In this document: piece by piece, positions 44,536 to 53,946 of the stretch
Numbering within the stretch: position 1 is the first letter of the stretch
How the letters are laid out: each line of letters opens with the position of its first letter
From: an uncultured Desulfobulbus sp.
Lineage (GTDB): Bacteria > Desulfobacterota > Desulfobulbia > Desulfobulbales > Desulfobulbaceae
Reading direction: 5' to 3'
Assembly (NCBI RefSeq): GCF_963665445.1
Contig: NZ_OY762276.1
Span: 3,776,601 to 3,840,600, forward strand
DNA: 64,000 nucleotides
Notes under the pieces: generated by a model
The model's database searches: none
What the model was told of the DNA's origin: nothing
Seen by the model: the letters and a program-made list of their open reading frames with translations, nothing else
Program-made: the position numbers and the translations under genes

Positions 44536-45744
44536 ATGAAATTTCTTCGCGAGTTTTTTAACAGGCTGGAACCAAAGTTTGCCAAGGGGGGGCCTTGGCA
44601 TCGGTGGCACGCCCTGTTTGAGGCCACGGACTCCTTTTTGTTTCATAGTCGGCGAGTTACGCGAATAGCCCCTCATGTTCGTGACGGGGTCGATTACAAG
44701 CGAATCATGATCACGGTGATCATCGCCCTGGTCCCCTGTGTCATCATGGCCCTCTGGAATACCGGTTATCAGGCCAACAGTGGCTTGCAGCAGCTTGGTC
44801 TGGATATTCCTCCCGGCTGGCGAGGGGCTATTATGCAGCTAGTTGGCTGCGATCCCCACAGCTTGTTTTCAAATATAGTGCATGGCTCACTCTATTTTCT
44901 GCCCATCTATGGAGTCACGGTTGTGGTGGGCAGCATCTGGGAAGGGTTGTTCAATCTCATCCGCGGTCACGAGATTTCCGAGGCCTTTCTGGTCACCAGC
45001 CTCCTCTTTCCCTTGACCCTGCCGGCAACGATTCCGCTTTGGCAGGTCGCCTTGGGGATCAGTTTCGGTATCATCTTTGCCAAGGAGGTTTTTGGTGGGG
45101 TCGGCCGCAACTTTATGAACCCGGCGTTGGTCTCTCGGGCGTTTCTCTATTTTGCCTATCCCATCGAGATTACCGGTGATGCCGTCTGGGTACCGGTGGA
45201 TGGACTGACAAGCGCCACCCCGCTGGCCCATCTTGCCGCATCCCCGGCCGGATTCAATCCGTCTGAGCTCTCCGTCAGCTGGATGGATGCCTTTGTCGGC
45301 ATCATGCCTGGCTCCATGGGGGAAACATCGACCCTGGCCTGCCTGCTTGGCGCGGCATTTTTACTCTTTACCGGGATCGCCTCCTGGCGTGTCATGGGGG
45401 CCATGCTTGTTGGCGGTCTGGCGGCTGTCCTGCTGTTGACCAATCTGCCGTCCCCGGCCAATGGCCTGCAAACGCTGCCTGCCCACTGGCATCTGGTACT
45501 TGGCGGCTTTGCCTTTGGTTTGGTGTTCATGGCAACGGATCCTGTGTCCGCTGCACAGACGCCAACAGGGCAATGGATGTACGGTTTGCTTATCGGCATC
45601 CTTGCCATTGTCATTCGCGCCGCCAATCCGGCTTTTCCCGAGGGGGTGATGTTGGCAATCTTGCTGGGTAATGTTTGTGCACCGCTGTTGGATCATTTTG
45701 TCATCCAGGCCAACATCAAGAGGAGGAGGCTGCGCCATGGCTGA
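44536..45744 (+). CDS. nqrB: Na+-translocating NADH:quinone reductase subunit B
   Basis: A 402-residue integral membrane subunit from ATG 44536 (MKFLREFFNRLEPKFAKG). Many membrane spans are visible (VIIALVPCVIMALW, GILAIVIRAANPAFPEG). The flavinylation site is DGLTSATPLAHL; the Thr in the S/T-x-A-T motif receives FMN covalently from ApbE (the more common text is SGAT). The FGGVGRNFMNPALVSRAFLY block is highly typical of NqrB/RnfD. It forms the Na+ channel together with NqrD and NqrE. It overlaps nqrC by 8 bp. Confidence 0.95.
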   Translation: MKFLREFFNRLEPKFAKGGPWHRWHALFEATDSFLFHSRRVTRIAPHVRDGVDYKRIMITVIIALVPCVIMALWNTGYQANSGLQQLGLDIPPGWRGAIMQLVGCDPHSLFSNIVHGSLYFLPIYGVTVVVGSIWEGLFNLIRGHEISEAFLVTSLLFPLTLPATIPLWQVALGISFGIIFAKEVFGGVGRNFMNPALVSRAFLYFAYPIEITGDAVWVPVDGLTSATPLAHLAASPAGFNPSELSVSWMDAFVGIMPGSMGETSTLACLLGAAFLLFTGIASWRVMGAMLVGGLAAVLLLTNLPSPANGLQTLPAHWHLVLGGFAFGLVFMATDPVSAAQTPTGQWMYGLLIGILAIVIRAANPAFPEGVMLAILLGNVCAPLLDHFVIQANIKRRRLRHG

Positions 45745-46507
45745 AGAATCCTTAGCCAGACCCTTTTACACCGTCCTCGTTCTGGCTCTGGTCTGTTCAG
45801 CGCTTGTGGCCGGGACTGCCGTTGGATTGCGCCCCTTCCAGGAGGCCAATCGCAAAATTGACCAGCAAAAGAATATTCTCCGTGCGGCCGGACTCTTCAA
45901 CCCGGATAAAGAGGTGGCGGATCAGTTCAATGCACTGATTGAAATACGTCTGGTCGATCTGGTTGCAGGCACATTCATCGATCAACAGCAGGAGGCCAAT
46001 CTCAGTTTTGAAGAAAAGAGAACCCTTGAGCGCGATCAGGACCCGGCTGGTCTCTTCCAGGTCGAACGGTTCTCGCCTGTGTATCTGGTGCACCAGGATG
46101 GCCGTTTCCAGCAAATCATCCTGCCGGTACGCGGCAAGGGATTATGGTCGACCATGTATGCCTACGTGGCGGTGGACGCCGATTTGAAGACCATCCGTGG
46201 CATTAGTTTTTACGAACACGGTGAAACTCCCGGCCTTGGGGGCGAGATCGAAAATCCCAGGTGGCAAGCGAGTTGGCAGGGGAAAGAAATCTACGGTCCT
46301 CATCACAACGTTGCCCTGCGGGTGGTGAAGAGCGGTTCCGCAGATGGCGGTGGGGCGAGCCATCGTATCGACGGTATCTCAGGGGCGACCATGACCGGCA
46401 ACGGTGTATCGGAGATGCTGCGGTTCTGGTTTGGCGAAAATGGATTTGGCGCATTTCTCCAGTGGCTGCAGCAACAGGGAGGACTCAATGAAAGATCGAA
46501 AACGTGA
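45737..46507 (+). CDS. nqrC: Na+-translocating NADH:quinone reductase subunit C
   Basis: A 256-residue subunit from ATG 45737 ([20 protein letters not shown]) with AGGAGGAGG upstream. One N-terminal membrane span anchors a periplasmic FMN-binding domain. The covalent FMN site is [18 protein letters not shown] (SGAT). Blocks [18 protein letters not shown] and [15 protein letters not shown] are typical. It relays electrons outside the membrane between NqrF/D/E and NqrB. It overlaps nqrD by 20 bp. Confidence 0.95.
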   Translation: MAEESLARPFYTVLVLALVCSALVAGTAVGLRPFQEANRKIDQQKNILRAAGLFNPDKEVADQFNALIEIRLVDLVAGTFIDQQQEANLSFEEKRTLERDQDPAGLFQVERFSPVYLVHQDGRFQQIILPVRGKGLWSTMYAYVAVDADLKTIRGISFYEHGETPGLGGEIENPRWQASWQGKEIYGPHHNVALRVVKSGSADGGGASHRIDGISGATMTGNGVSEMLRFWFGENGFGAFLQWLQQQGGLNERSKT

Positions 46508-47111
46508 TCTTCTGCTGCGTTCGATCATCGAGCGCAATCCGATTGCGCTGCTGGTGCTGGGCATCTGTTCGGCGCTGGCCGTCACCTCGCAGATGGAGAC
46601 CGCCTTTGTCATGTCCATCTGCGTTACCCTGGTGGTTGCCTGCTCCAGCTGTATTATTTCTCTGGTGCGCGCCCAAATTCCCAATTCCGTCCGCATCGGC
46701 ATTCAGATCACCGTGATAGCCACCCTGGTCATCCTGGTCGATCAGGTACTCAAGGCCTTTTATTTTGATCTGGCCAAGCAACTCTCCATCTACATTGGCT
46801 TGATCATCACCAACTGCATTGTCATGGGGCGAGCCGAAGGATTTGCCATGGCAAATCCGCCGTTCAATAGTTTCCTCGATGGTATCGGCAATGGTCTTGG
46901 CTATGGATTCGTGTTGATGACCGTCTCCTTTATTCGGGAGCTGTTGGGCTCGGGTTCGGTTTTCGGTTGGCAGGTTCTGCCTCTGACCACCAATGGCGGC
47001 TGGTATGTTCGCAATGGGCTCTTGCTTTTACCTGTGAGCGCTTTTTTTATCATCGCGCTGATTATCTGGGCGCTGCGAACCATTGATCCGGTGCAACAGG
47101 AGAAAGACTGA
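46488..47111 (+). CDS. nqrD: Na+-translocating NADH:quinone reductase subunit D
   Basis: A 207-residue membrane protein from ATG 46488 ([20 protein letters not shown]), with GGGAGG upstream and its start inside the end of nqrC. Six membrane spans are predicted. The segments [20 protein letters not shown] and [20 protein letters not shown] are signature blocks of NqrD/RnfE; the Cys residues coordinate the intramembrane Fe centre with NqrE. Its stop shares a base with the nqrE start. Confidence 0.95.
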   Translation: MKDRKRDLLLRSIIERNPIALLVLGICSALAVTSQMETAFVMSICVTLVVACSSCIISLVRAQIPNSVRIGIQITVIATLVILVDQVLKAFYFDLAKQLSIYIGLIITNCIVMGRAEGFAMANPPFNSFLDGIGNGLGYGFVLMTVSFIRELLGSGSVFGWQVLPLTTNGGWYVRNGLLLLPVSAFFIIALIIWALRTIDPVQQEKD

Positions 47112-47713
47112 TGGCTCATTATCTTGACATCATTATCCGCTCGCTGTTCATCGAAAACCTGCCTTTGAGTTTTTTTCTCGGCATGTGTACCTTTCTCGCC
47201 ATCTCCAAAAAAGTGCAAAGCGCCGTTGGTCTTGGTGCGGCAGTCCTGGTCCTGATGGTGATTACGGTTCCGGTGAACAACCTCATCCTGGCCAATTTGC
47301 TTGAGGCAGGCGCCCTTTCCTGGGCGGGGCAGCCGGATCTCGACTTAAGTTTTCTTGGCCTGCTCACCTATATCGGCGTGATCGCGGCCATTGTCCAGAT
47401 ACTTGAAATGACGCTTGATCGTTTCATGCCCACCCTGTATGCGACCCTGGGTATTTTTTTACCGTTGTTGACCGTCAACTGCGCCATACTCGGTGGGAGC
47501 CTGTTCATGGTGGAGCGCAAATACAGTTTCTTGGAGAGTGTTGCCTATGGGGTGGGGGCGGGCGGCGGTTTTTTCCTTGCCGTCGTTCTGCTTGCCGGAA
47601 TTCGTGAAAAACTGGAGTATGCCGATCCGCCTGCCGGCCTGCGTGGCCTGGGGATGACCTTTATCTGTGCCGGGCTTATGGCCCTTGCCTTCATGGGCTT
47701 GGGCGGTTTTTAG
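47111..47713 (+). CDS. nqrE: Na+-translocating NADH:quinone reductase subunit E
   Basis: A 200-residue membrane subunit with six predicted spans. The first ATG base overlaps the nqrD stop (TGATG). Family blocks are [20 protein letters not shown] (Cys near the intramembrane Fe site), [20 protein letters not shown] and [20 protein letters not shown]. Together with NqrD it carries the Fe centre that passes electrons across the membrane. Confidence 0.95.
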   Translation: MAHYLDIIIRSLFIENLPLSFFLGMCTFLAISKKVQSAVGLGAAVLVLMVITVPVNNLILANLLEAGALSWAGQPDLDLSFLGLLTYIGVIAAIVQILEMTLDRFMPTLYATLGIFLPLLTVNCAILGGSLFMVERKYSFLESVAYGVGAGGGFFLAVVLLAGIREKLEYADPPAGLRGLGMTFICAGLMALAFMGLGGF

Positions 47714-47775
47714 GTAAGCGGAATGGGGATGGTGGTTGTTAAGGGCGGCATTGGAATAATAGAGGAGATGGCGAA

Positions 47776-48999
47776 ATGACGGAAATTATCGGTGCAGTCC
47801 TGATCTTTCTGGCCATCCAGCTGGTTTTGGTCTCTTTGATTGTGACGGCGAAACGGTTGTTACTTCCCCGTGGTGAGGTCATTATCACCGTGAATGAGGA
47901 AAAAGAACTGCAGGTGCAACCCGGGGGCAAACTGCTGACATCCTTGGCGCAACAGGGGATCTTCCTCTCCTCTGCCTGCGGTGGCGGTGGGAGCTGCGGG
48001 CAATGCCGTTGCCTGGTTGAGGAAGGCGGCGGGGCTATTCTGCCCACGGAGCAGGGGCAGATCAAACCAGCCGATGCCAGAAGGGGCATGCGTCTTTCCT
48101 GCCAGGTTCCGGTTAAACGCGATCTCAAAATCCAGGTTCCTCCGGAGATGCTGGAGACCCGTAAATGGCACTGCCGGGTCCGTTCCAATCACAACGTTGC
48201 AACCTTTATCAAGGAACTGGTTCTGGAATTACCGCCAGGTGAAGAAGTCAAATTCAAACCCGGTGGTTATATCCAGGTGGAAGTACCGCCGCATGCGTTG
48301 GACTACAAGAGTTTTGACATCGACGAAAAATTTCTCGGTGACTGGACAAAATTCAAAATGTTCCAGTATCAGTCCCGCGTGCATCAACCGGTCAGTCGAG
48401 CCTATTCCATGGCCAACTATCCCGGTGAGAAAGGTATCATCAAACTCAACGTCCGCATCGCCAGTCCACCGCCGCGTGGGCCGCTGGGTATTCCACCAGG
48501 TCAGGCATCCTCCTACATCTTCAAACTCAAGGAAGGGGATGAGGTGACCATTGCCGGGCCCTTTGGTGACTTCTTCATCGAGGAAAGCGATTCAGAGATG
48601 ATCTATATCGGTGGCGGCGCAGGCATGGCGCCTCTGCGCAGCCACATCTTTGAACTGTTTAAAGCGCGCAACACCCAGCGGCGGGTTTCGTTTTGGTACG
48701 GGGGGCGGAGCGTCCAGGAATTGTTCTATACAGAGGAATTCGAGGCTCTGGCCGAAGAGCATGACAACTTTACCTTCCATCTTGCCCTCTCTGAACCGCA
48801 GCCCGAGGACAACTGGCAGGGATTAACCGGATTTATTCATCAGGTTCTCTTTGAGAATTATCTCAAACATCATCCTGCGCCGGAAGATGTCAATTACTAC
48901 ATGTGTGGCCCGCCCGTGATGACCAAGGCGGTACTTGATATGCTTGATAATCTTGGCGTGGAGTCCTCCAATATTCATTACGACGATTTTGGAGGGTAG
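47776..48999 (+). CDS. nqrF: Na+-translocating NADH:quinone reductase subunit F
   Basis: A 407-residue subunit with GGAGATGG before ATG. One N-terminal span ([20 protein letters not shown]) is followed by a 2Fe-2S ferredoxin domain with [20 protein letters not shown] and a later LSCQV Cys, then an FAD-binding domain ([15 protein letters not shown], RxYS) and an NAD-binding domain ([36 protein letters not shown]). It is the NADH entry point on the cytoplasmic side. A 62-nt gap separates it from nqrE; the NqrM-like gene follows 5 nt later. Confidence 0.95.
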   Translation: MTEIIGAVLIFLAIQLVLVSLIVTAKRLLLPRGEVIITVNEEKELQVQPGGKLLTSLAQQGIFLSSACGGGGSCGQCRCLVEEGGGAILPTEQGQIKPADARRGMRLSCQVPVKRDLKIQVPPEMLETRKWHCRVRSNHNVATFIKELVLELPPGEEVKFKPGGYIQVEVPPHALDYKSFDIDEKFLGDWTKFKMFQYQSRVHQPVSRAYSMANYPGEKGIIKLNVRIASPPPRGPLGIPPGQASSYIFKLKEGDEVTIAGPFGDFFIEESDSEMIYIGGGAGMAPLRSHIFELFKARNTQRRVSFWYGGRSVQELFYTEEFEALAEEHDNFTFHLALSEPQPEDNWQGLTGFIHQVLFENYLKHHPAPEDVNYYMCGPPVMTKAVLDMLDNLGVESSNIHYDDFGG

Positions 49000-49004
49000 G
49001 GACT

Positions 49005-49217
49005 ATGTTGCGGTTCCTGCTTCTATTTACCATTACCTTTTGCACCATGGTCGTCTTTTGCTGTTTGCTTATCTTCTCTCGTTGGCGTAGCCGCCGCAGG
49101 CCCCATGTTAGAGGCGGAGGATGTCACGACACCGGAAGTCGTGGTTGCTGTAGCTGCGCGCAAACCGCATCCCGTGTCTCGAATCGCTCACACCTGCCGA
49201 TGTATCGTTCTGAATGA
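49005..49217 (+). CDS. Cys-rich small membrane protein, probably NqrM-like
   Basis: A 70-residue protein with one N-terminal span (MLRFLLLFTITFCTMVVFCC) and a basic, Cys-rich tail containing GGGCHDTGSRGCCSCAQ. NqrM (DUF539), needed for Fe delivery to NqrD/E, is a small single-span protein with a short Cys cluster and usually follows nqrF. Position (5 nt after nqrF) and layout match, but the spacing of the Cys residues here is not the pattern I remember, and the C-terminal 20 residues look like unconstrained sequence. Divergent NqrM or a locally frameshifted copy. Confidence 0.55.
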   Translation: MLRFLLLFTITFCTMVVFCCLLIFSRWRSRRRPHVRGGGCHDTGSRGCCSCAQTASRVSNRSHLPMYRSE

Positions 49218-49283
49218 TTTTGCACAGAAAACGCTTATTGACGGTGAGCGCAGACAGCAAATATATCCATGCGTGTTGGAGAC

Positions 49284-49316
49284 AAAAAAAATCCCTGCCA
49301 GGCGAACCCGGCAGGG
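49284..49316 (-). terminator. Rho-independent terminator of the small gene at 49339-49542
   Basis: The stem CCCTGCC (49293-49299) pairs with GGCAGGG (49310-49316) around a 10-nt loop. Read on the minus strand it is followed by ATTTTTTTT, a strong T run, about 20 nt after the gene's stop. On the plus strand there is no T run, so the nqr operon is not ended here. Confidence 0.85.
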
Positions 49317-49338
49317 AGGAAAACAACAACAGAGCATT

Positions 49339-49542
49339 CTACCAATTGTCTTTGCCTATTATATCACTCACATCCACACAACGGTTGGATTCTTCCTCGG
49401 TTAAATCCTCTTTCTTTTTGATAACTTTGATATCGTTGAACTGGCAGGCGTATTCCTTCCCGTCCTTATCCCGAATCCAGACCATCTCTTCATACCCAAG
49501 ACCGGTTTTGCCCTCATGCGAATCTTTTACCTTGTCGCTCAT
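49339..49542 (-). CDS. Small acidic protein, paralogue of the gene at 55542-55685
   Basis: A 67-residue protein from ATG 49540-49542 (MSDKVKDSHEGKTGLGYEEM) with AAGGAG 7 nt upstream; a longer start (49572) lacks a ribosome site. The core MVWIRDKDGKEYACQFND, IKVIKKKEDLTEEE and a Cys followed by a W at the very end are shared with a second gene 6 kb away. One Cys in each half, a single small domain, no signal peptide. I do not know a family name; the two copies suggest a conserved small protein. It has its own terminator. Confidence 0.75.
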   Translation of the reverse strand: MSDKVKDSHEGKTGLGYEEMVWIRDKDGKEYACQFNDIKVIKKKEDLTEEESNRCVDVSDIIGKDNW

Positions 49543-49828
49543 CTTGCTCTCCTTAGGCATTTGATTAACCAACTTTAGTTATACAATGTTAAATATAAAT
49601 ACAATGTTGCAGGATTGGCAACCTTGGAACCCCCTTTTTAAGGGTTGAACAGGAAAATTTTAATTGAAAGCACTGGTTTCTCATAAAAATGAAGAAAAGG
49701 AGGCTCGGAGAGCTGCTTGATGGTACTTTTTTTTTGAAAAGAACAAAACCAAGGAGATTCGAGCAATGGCCTATAACGATACCTTCCTCAAGCAATTGCT
49801 CACACTTGTCCCGACATATGGATTTGAC

Positions 49829-50038
49829 TCACAGGCTCAAATGTATCACGTGGGACAGAAATCGTTGACGCAAACCGGTGGTGTCCAGGTACTGTTCATA
49901 GGCGAGCGTGGTGGTGCCGATTCCACGCGGTACCGGTAGGCCCGCACTCGCCAAACGGCCAAGAGCTGAAGCCTTGCCAACAACCAGGGGCACGTCACAG
50001 GCGGACAATGCCGTCAGATCGATGCAGAGCGAGTTCAT
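49829..50038 (-). pseudogene. N-terminal fragment of a phosphoenolpyruvate synthase-like protein
   Basis: A 69-codon frame from ATG 50036-50038, 5 nt after the PNPOx-like gene stop. DVPLVVGKASALGRLASAGL followed by PVPRGIGTTTLAYEQYL matches the first residues of the ATP-grasp domain of PEP synthase/PPDK (VGGKxANLGxLxxxGxPVPxGF). These enzymes are about 800 residues, so more than 90% is missing. It is either a truncated gene or a deliberately short domain. The match is seen directly; its decay is inferred from length. Confidence 0.6.
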
Positions 50039-50043
50039 GGCGC

Positions 50044-50487
50044 TCAATGAAACTCCATGACATTCTGAAAGTGCGTGACTAGGTAGATACGGTCAATCTG
50101 AACCTGAAACAGCGCGCAGGTAGGCGAGGCGACAAAATCGGCCAGGTGCGGATGCCTGGATAAATAAACCATCAACCCTTCTTCGCGAGCTTTACCCTCG
50201 ATTTCATGTGTTGAACCGAGAAGCGTTGCGGCAACGGCCTGCCCGAAATCAGACACCTGGTTGGTTCGATTATCCAGAAGAAGAGATACTCGAGGATTCC
50301 TGGTGAGATTTGCCCATTTGCGAGTGGCACGGGGAGTCGCAAAATAGAGGCGACGCAGGTCATCCGTGACTGCAACGGCCATCAGATTCACATACGGATG
50401 GGAACCGGCGGCGGTGGCCAGGACCGCCAGGGGTTGAGTGCGGCAGAGTTCCTGGAGGACGGAGAGTTGTTCGGCGGGAATGTTCAT
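50044..50487 (-). CDS. Pyridoxamine 5'-phosphate oxidase-like FMN-binding protein
   Basis: A 147-residue split-barrel flavoprotein. MNIPAEQLSVLQELCRTQ leads to the LAVLATAAGSHPYVNLMAVA strand pair, then LYFATPRATRKWANLTRNPR and VSLLLDNRTNQ, the FMN-binding pattern of the PNPOx-like family. Its start overlaps the stop of the upstream SRPBCC gene (ATGA). Small family members bind FMN, F420 or heme; the partner here is unknown. It sits between an SRPBCC gene and a PEP-synthase fragment on the minus strand. Confidence 0.85.
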   Translation of the reverse strand: MNIPAEQLSVLQELCRTQPLAVLATAAGSHPYVNLMAVAVTDDLRRLYFATPRATRKWANLTRNPRVSLLLDNRTNQVSDFGQAVAATLLGSTHEIEGKAREEGLMVYLSRHPHLADFVASPTCALFQVQIDRIYLVTHFQNVMEFH

Positions 50488-50876
50488 GCCAAATGTCGTT
50501 CCTTTTCAAGGATGTTCTTGATTCGTTGAGCTGCCATTCTGCAAACAAAAAGATAGGGTGCCGCCAGTACCGGCACCTCAAAGACCACCTTGCAGAGACT
50601 GGGCCCAAGAGAGAGCACGCGGTGACCAGTTGCAGGAATACCGGCCACCTGCCAGTGCCAGTATTGACCGGCAGTGAACTGCATGATCTCAAAGGAGAAC
50701 CACGTACCGAAGGCGGTTTTCACACGGCCGGTACTCCCGAGAACAATGTAGCGATCAGTGCAATCAACTCGGGCCACTGATGGACCCCACTCAGGCCACC
50801 TATGGGTGTCGATCAGCAGTTCCCAGGCTGCAGAAACAGGAGTCTTGATTGCAACAGCGGTTGCTAATGGTTCCAT
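50484..50876 (-). CDS. SRPBCC (START/Bet v1-like) family protein
   Basis: A 130-residue protein with AGGAG before its ATG (MEPLATAVAIKTPVSAAWELLI). The helix-grip fold is indicated by the start pattern (strand, IKTPVSAAWELLIDTHRWPEW) and the WHWQVAGIPATGHRVLSLGP strand pair, then a long C-terminal helix (APYLFVCRMAAQRIKNILEK). Such proteins bind hydrophobic ligands such as lipids. It is coupled by a 4-bp overlap to the FMN-binding gene. Being 0.7 kb from the lipid-modification genes, it may carry a lipid ligand; this is inference. Confidence 0.85.
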   Translation of the reverse strand: MEPLATAVAIKTPVSAAWELLIDTHRWPEWGPSVARVDCTDRYIVLGSTGRVKTAFGTWFSFEIMQFTAGQYWHWQVAGIPATGHRVLSLGPSLCKVVFEVPVLAAPYLFVCRMAAQRIKNILEKERHLA

Positions 50877-51025
50877 TAGACTCCTAGTGCCATTGCCAAC
50901 GAGATCGTGAGAGGTATCGCTTCAAGCGATGCCTGCTGAGGGATGTCGGAAATAGTAGAACCTCAGCAAGGGAACCTAAAAAGAGAGCGGCAAAGAGGGC
51001 GTTAATATGATCCAGCTGCACGCTC

Positions 51026-51571
51026 CTATTGCTTATAGAAAGTGATCAGGACTTCGCCCAGTTTAAACCCAAACTTGGAAAAGACAGCCCGGTTCATCAT
51101 GATTGTATCGTTCAGTTGCCACATCCAATCGTCAAAGTGCACGTGATACACCTTGTTGTCAATAGGAAGGACAAGCACATATTTCCAGTTTAACGCATTG
51201 CCTGCTGCTGTGCCGACAGCCTCGCCGACGACGTCGGCAGCGGTTCCGCTATAACGATCATTTTGTTTTTTGATCGTCCATACTCGGCGTTCTTTTTTGC
51301 CGTCAGCGTAGGTGAAATTTTCATCAAGGGTTCCTGTGTCGCCTTGCCAACTGCACTGCATATCGACCGTCATGCGGCGAATGACCTTTCCTGATCGATC
51401 CTGGACTATACCATAGGCAACAATATGCCCATTAAAGTATGCCTGCATATCGAATTGAGGTTCCTGGTTTGCATAGTCAGAAATAGTTACCGGAGTGCAA
51501 CTCGTTGTTAACAGTGCAATGACAACACAAAAAAAATACGAAAATACTTGAAAATAGAAGGGCATGGCCAT
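51026..51571 (-). CDS. DUF3833 family lipoprotein
   Basis: A 181-residue lipoprotein from ATG 51569-51571; alternatives are 51577 (TTG) and 51565. A signal sequence ends in the lipobox ALLTTSC. Then DUF3833 blocks: QPEFDMQAYFNGHIVAYGIV-like PQFDMQAYFNGHIVAYGIVQ, DRSGKVIRRMTVDMQCSW, YADGKKERRVWTIKK, and DDWMWQLNDTIMMNRAVFSK. DUF3833 genes commonly accompany cyclopropane synthase and chalcone-isomerase-like genes. It directly follows the chalcone-isomerase-like gene (20-nt gap). Function unknown. Confidence 0.88.
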   Translation of the reverse strand: MAMPFYFQVFSYFFCVVIALLTTSCTPVTISDYANQEPQFDMQAYFNGHIVAYGIVQDRSGKVIRRMTVDMQCSWQGDTGTLDENFTYADGKKERRVWTIKKQNDRYSGTAADVVGEAVGTAAGNALNWKYVLVLPIDNKVYHVHFDDWMWQLNDTIMMNRAVFSKFGFKLGEVLITFYKQ

Positions 51572-51591
51572 TGTCAATTTTCCATGGTTAT

Positions 51592-52176
51592 TCAGCTTTC
51601 ACCTATCAGTCGACTGCGCATTTCCAGGTCGATGGGATCTTTACCCAGCCATATGCCAAAATATGCTGCGGCAAAATCTGCACCTTCGATGGTGATGAGT
51701 GGCTGGCCATTGAAGCTCAGCTCTGTCCCTTGGCCGGGAGCGTAGGTCAGGGCATATCGATCGCCAGGCTGAACATCACGATATACTGCGTTGAGCTGGT
51801 CGATGCGGTCGCGCAAACGGGCAAGAGCCTTGGGGCTGTTGTTCCTTTCCAAAACAGCTTCTGCCCCTTTGCCAAAATCTGGTCCGGCTATGGATACGAG
51901 GTAACTTATTTCAAGACGCTTGGGAATATCGGCCAAGGCATCATTGGGCGCACTGTTGTCAGGGAGGTAAAGAGCCGCCACATAGACCTTGAAAATTTTC
52001 AACCAGCGCAGAAGGGCTGCACCTCGAATTGGGGTCTGCTTGTTGTCAATGCGGACACTCTCTTGGAACGTTACACCCTCGAGGGTCAACGCCGCGGCGT
52101 TCATTGGTTGAAACAACAGGAGGGAAAAAAGGAGTGCTTTGGCGATGAGATGCAGAGAAACGTGGAAGGCTGACAT
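51592..52176 (-). CDS. Chalcone isomerase-like secreted protein
   Basis: A 194-residue protein with GAGGAGGAG before its ATG. The signal peptide runs to about residue 28 (LLFSLLLFQPMNAAA). Then come LTLEGVTFQESVRIDNKQTP, LRWLKIFKVYVAALYLPDNS, RLEISYLVSIAG and ITIEGADFAAAYFGIWLGKD, the chalcone-isomerase-fold pattern of the bacterial CHI-like family. The plant enzyme's flavonoid chemistry is not implied; the fold often binds fatty acids. It pairs with DUF3833 on the minus strand and stands next to the lipid operon. Confidence 0.88.
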   Translation of the reverse strand: MSAFHVSLHLIAKALLFSLLLFQPMNAAALTLEGVTFQESVRIDNKQTPIRGAALLRWLKIFKVYVAALYLPDNSAPNDALADIPKRLEISYLVSIAGPDFGKGAEAVLERNNSPKALARLRDRIDQLNAVYRDVQPGDRYALTYAPGQGTELSFNGQPLITIEGADFAAAYFGIWLGKDPIDLEMRSRLIGES

Positions 52177-52302
52177 GGGTGCTCCTCCTCAAAAATACGC
52201 ATGGTTTTCAATAGAGGTTAACCAGCTGGCTGAAAGGTGGCTTTGTTTGTCGCTGGTATGGTGGCGTCTTTGCAACAACACTGTGCTCACCGTGAAGTCT
52301 TG

Positions 52303-53772
52303 TCATTCTATTCTGGTCGAGTTGGCAACGATGGTCCTGGCAAGATCATGCAATGCAAAATGATGGAGTGGCATGACCAGATACCAATACAACCTGCCCC
52401 AAAGCCCCCTTGGCAAAAAGTGGGCCGTTTGGACGAGTTGATCAGGTTGCACATCAAATTCAAGCCACCCCTGACCCGGTAATTTCATTTGGGCATAGAG
52501 AAGCAGTCTCTTGCCGGGTTTGATATCCGCAACCTTCCAAAAATCAAGCGCATCCCCGATGCGAAGATCCTGGTGTAAACGCCTGCCGCGATTAAGCCCA
52601 TAACCCCCAACGAGTTTGTCGATAATTCCTCGAATTTGCCAGAGAAAAGTATATTTGAACCAACCATTGGAACCGCCAATTGCACAGGCAGATTGAAAGA
52701 CATCCTCACGACGTTCACCATTGTTAAAAGGAACAATGCGTACATCTCTTAAAATCGCTCCTGCTGGATTATCGAAATCCTTGATATCGCATGCCTGTTG
52801 GCCGGAGCTATCGCACCATCGGCTGATAACCAGATCCTGCTCGAGTTCACGAATTGCATTGGCAACCGCTTGTTGGAACGAATACGGCTGTATCTCCGGA
52901 TACAACCTCGTGGCGTTATCATTTTGCAATACGGTTTCGCTCTTGAGCCCTTCGACCAGGGCGGAAGCGAGCTTGTAAGGTATTGGGGTGAAGAGAATCA
53001 ACCAATAAGATGACAGGCGAGGCGAGAGTATGGGGACGGGAAAAAGGTACCTCTTGAGCCCCATGACTTCAGCGGCCTGCTGCATCATTTCCTGGAAACT
53101 GAGCTCTTCACAGCCTATATCGACAATGAGATTTCCTTGGTGGAGGAGCTCCACTGACGCCTGCAGATAGGAAAGCACATCATCAATACCGATGGGCTGT
53201 GTCCGGCTCCGTACCCATCGAGGAGTGATCATCACCGGCAGTTTTTGGCAAAGATTGCGAATGATTTCGAAACTGGAACTACCAGAACCGATAATCACTC
53301 CCGCACGCAGCCAGATTGTCTCAATCCGATCGGGTTTTGCGGAGAGTATTTCACCGGTCTCAATCCGACTCAGCAGATGCTTGCTGGCACTCTCTTTCAC
53401 ACCGAGACCGCCAAGGTAAATAATGCGTCGCACACCGGCTGCTATGCAGGAATCCCTGAAGTTTTCGGCACTGACACGATCGAGGTTGCGGTAATCCTCG
53501 GAGGCTCCCATGGAATGGATAAGGTAAAACGCAGTGTCAACCCCATCAAGTGCCGCAGCAAGAGATTCTTTGTCGAAGGTTGATCCTTCATAAATTTCGA
53601 CCTGGTCGGCAATTGCGACTTGGACCTTGTTCCTGTTTCGCACCAATAATCGAACTTTCAGTGTAGATGTATCGAGAAGACGGTGGGTTAACCGTCTACC
53701 GATATACCCGGTTGCACCGGTCACCAGTACGGTTTTGGTCTCCATTGAATCAACCATGGTTTTTGTCGTCAT
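52303..53772 (-). CDS. SDR/NmrA-like oxidoreductase fused to DUF2867
   Basis: A 489-residue protein. The N-terminal half is an NAD(P)-binding Rossmann domain (LVTGATGYIGRRLTHRLLDT, then DTAFYLIHSMG and GVRRIIYLGGLGV). From about residue 330 a DUF2867 domain follows (SNGWFKYTFLWQIRGIIDKL, with GRRLHQDLRIGDALDFWKVA and GQGWLEFDV). Proteins of this layout usually lie next to RpoE/ChrR-controlled lipid genes. A reductase role on a lipid-like substrate is likely but unproven. The start ATG at 53772 has no strong ribosome site; ATG 53757 is possible. Confidence 0.88.
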   Translation of the reverse strand: MTTKTMVDSMETKTVLVTGATGYIGRRLTHRLLDTSTLKVRLLVRNRNKVQVAIADQVEIYEGSTFDKESLAAALDGVDTAFYLIHSMGASEDYRNLDRVSAENFRDSCIAAGVRRIIYLGGLGVKESASKHLLSRIETGEILSAKPDRIETIWLRAGVIIGSGSSSFEIIRNLCQKLPVMITPRWVRSRTQPIGIDDVLSYLQASVELLHQGNLIVDIGCEELSFQEMMQQAAEVMGLKRYLFPVPILSPRLSSYWLILFTPIPYKLASALVEGLKSETVLQNDNATRLYPEIQPYSFQQAVANAIRELEQDLVISRWCDSSGQQACDIKDFDNPAGAILRDVRIVPFNNGERREDVFQSACAIGGSNGWFKYTFLWQIRGIIDKLVGGYGLNRGRRLHQDLRIGDALDFWKVADIKPGKRLLLYAQMKLPGQGWLEFDVQPDQLVQTAHFLPRGLWGRLYWYLVMPLHHFALHDLARTIVANSTRIE

Positions 53773-53946
53773 GAGCGGAATACGGTTGCGTCATTTCATC
53801 AGGAAAAAAACATTGTCGAGAAAGAGGAATTTATTGACCATCCATCGAAATGCCTTTTATGACGATGTATAGAATTGTGCCCCTCCAAGAGAGGAATACA
53901 ATGAGCATTGAGTAAATATTTGATCCAAACCTAAACGGAGAGGTGG

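Noticed and set aside
42086-49217. An Rnf complex instead of Nqr
   Set aside because: NqrA and the 2Fe-2S/FAD NqrF are present and RnfB/RnfC-type ferredoxin-like Cys motifs are absent, so this is Nqr.
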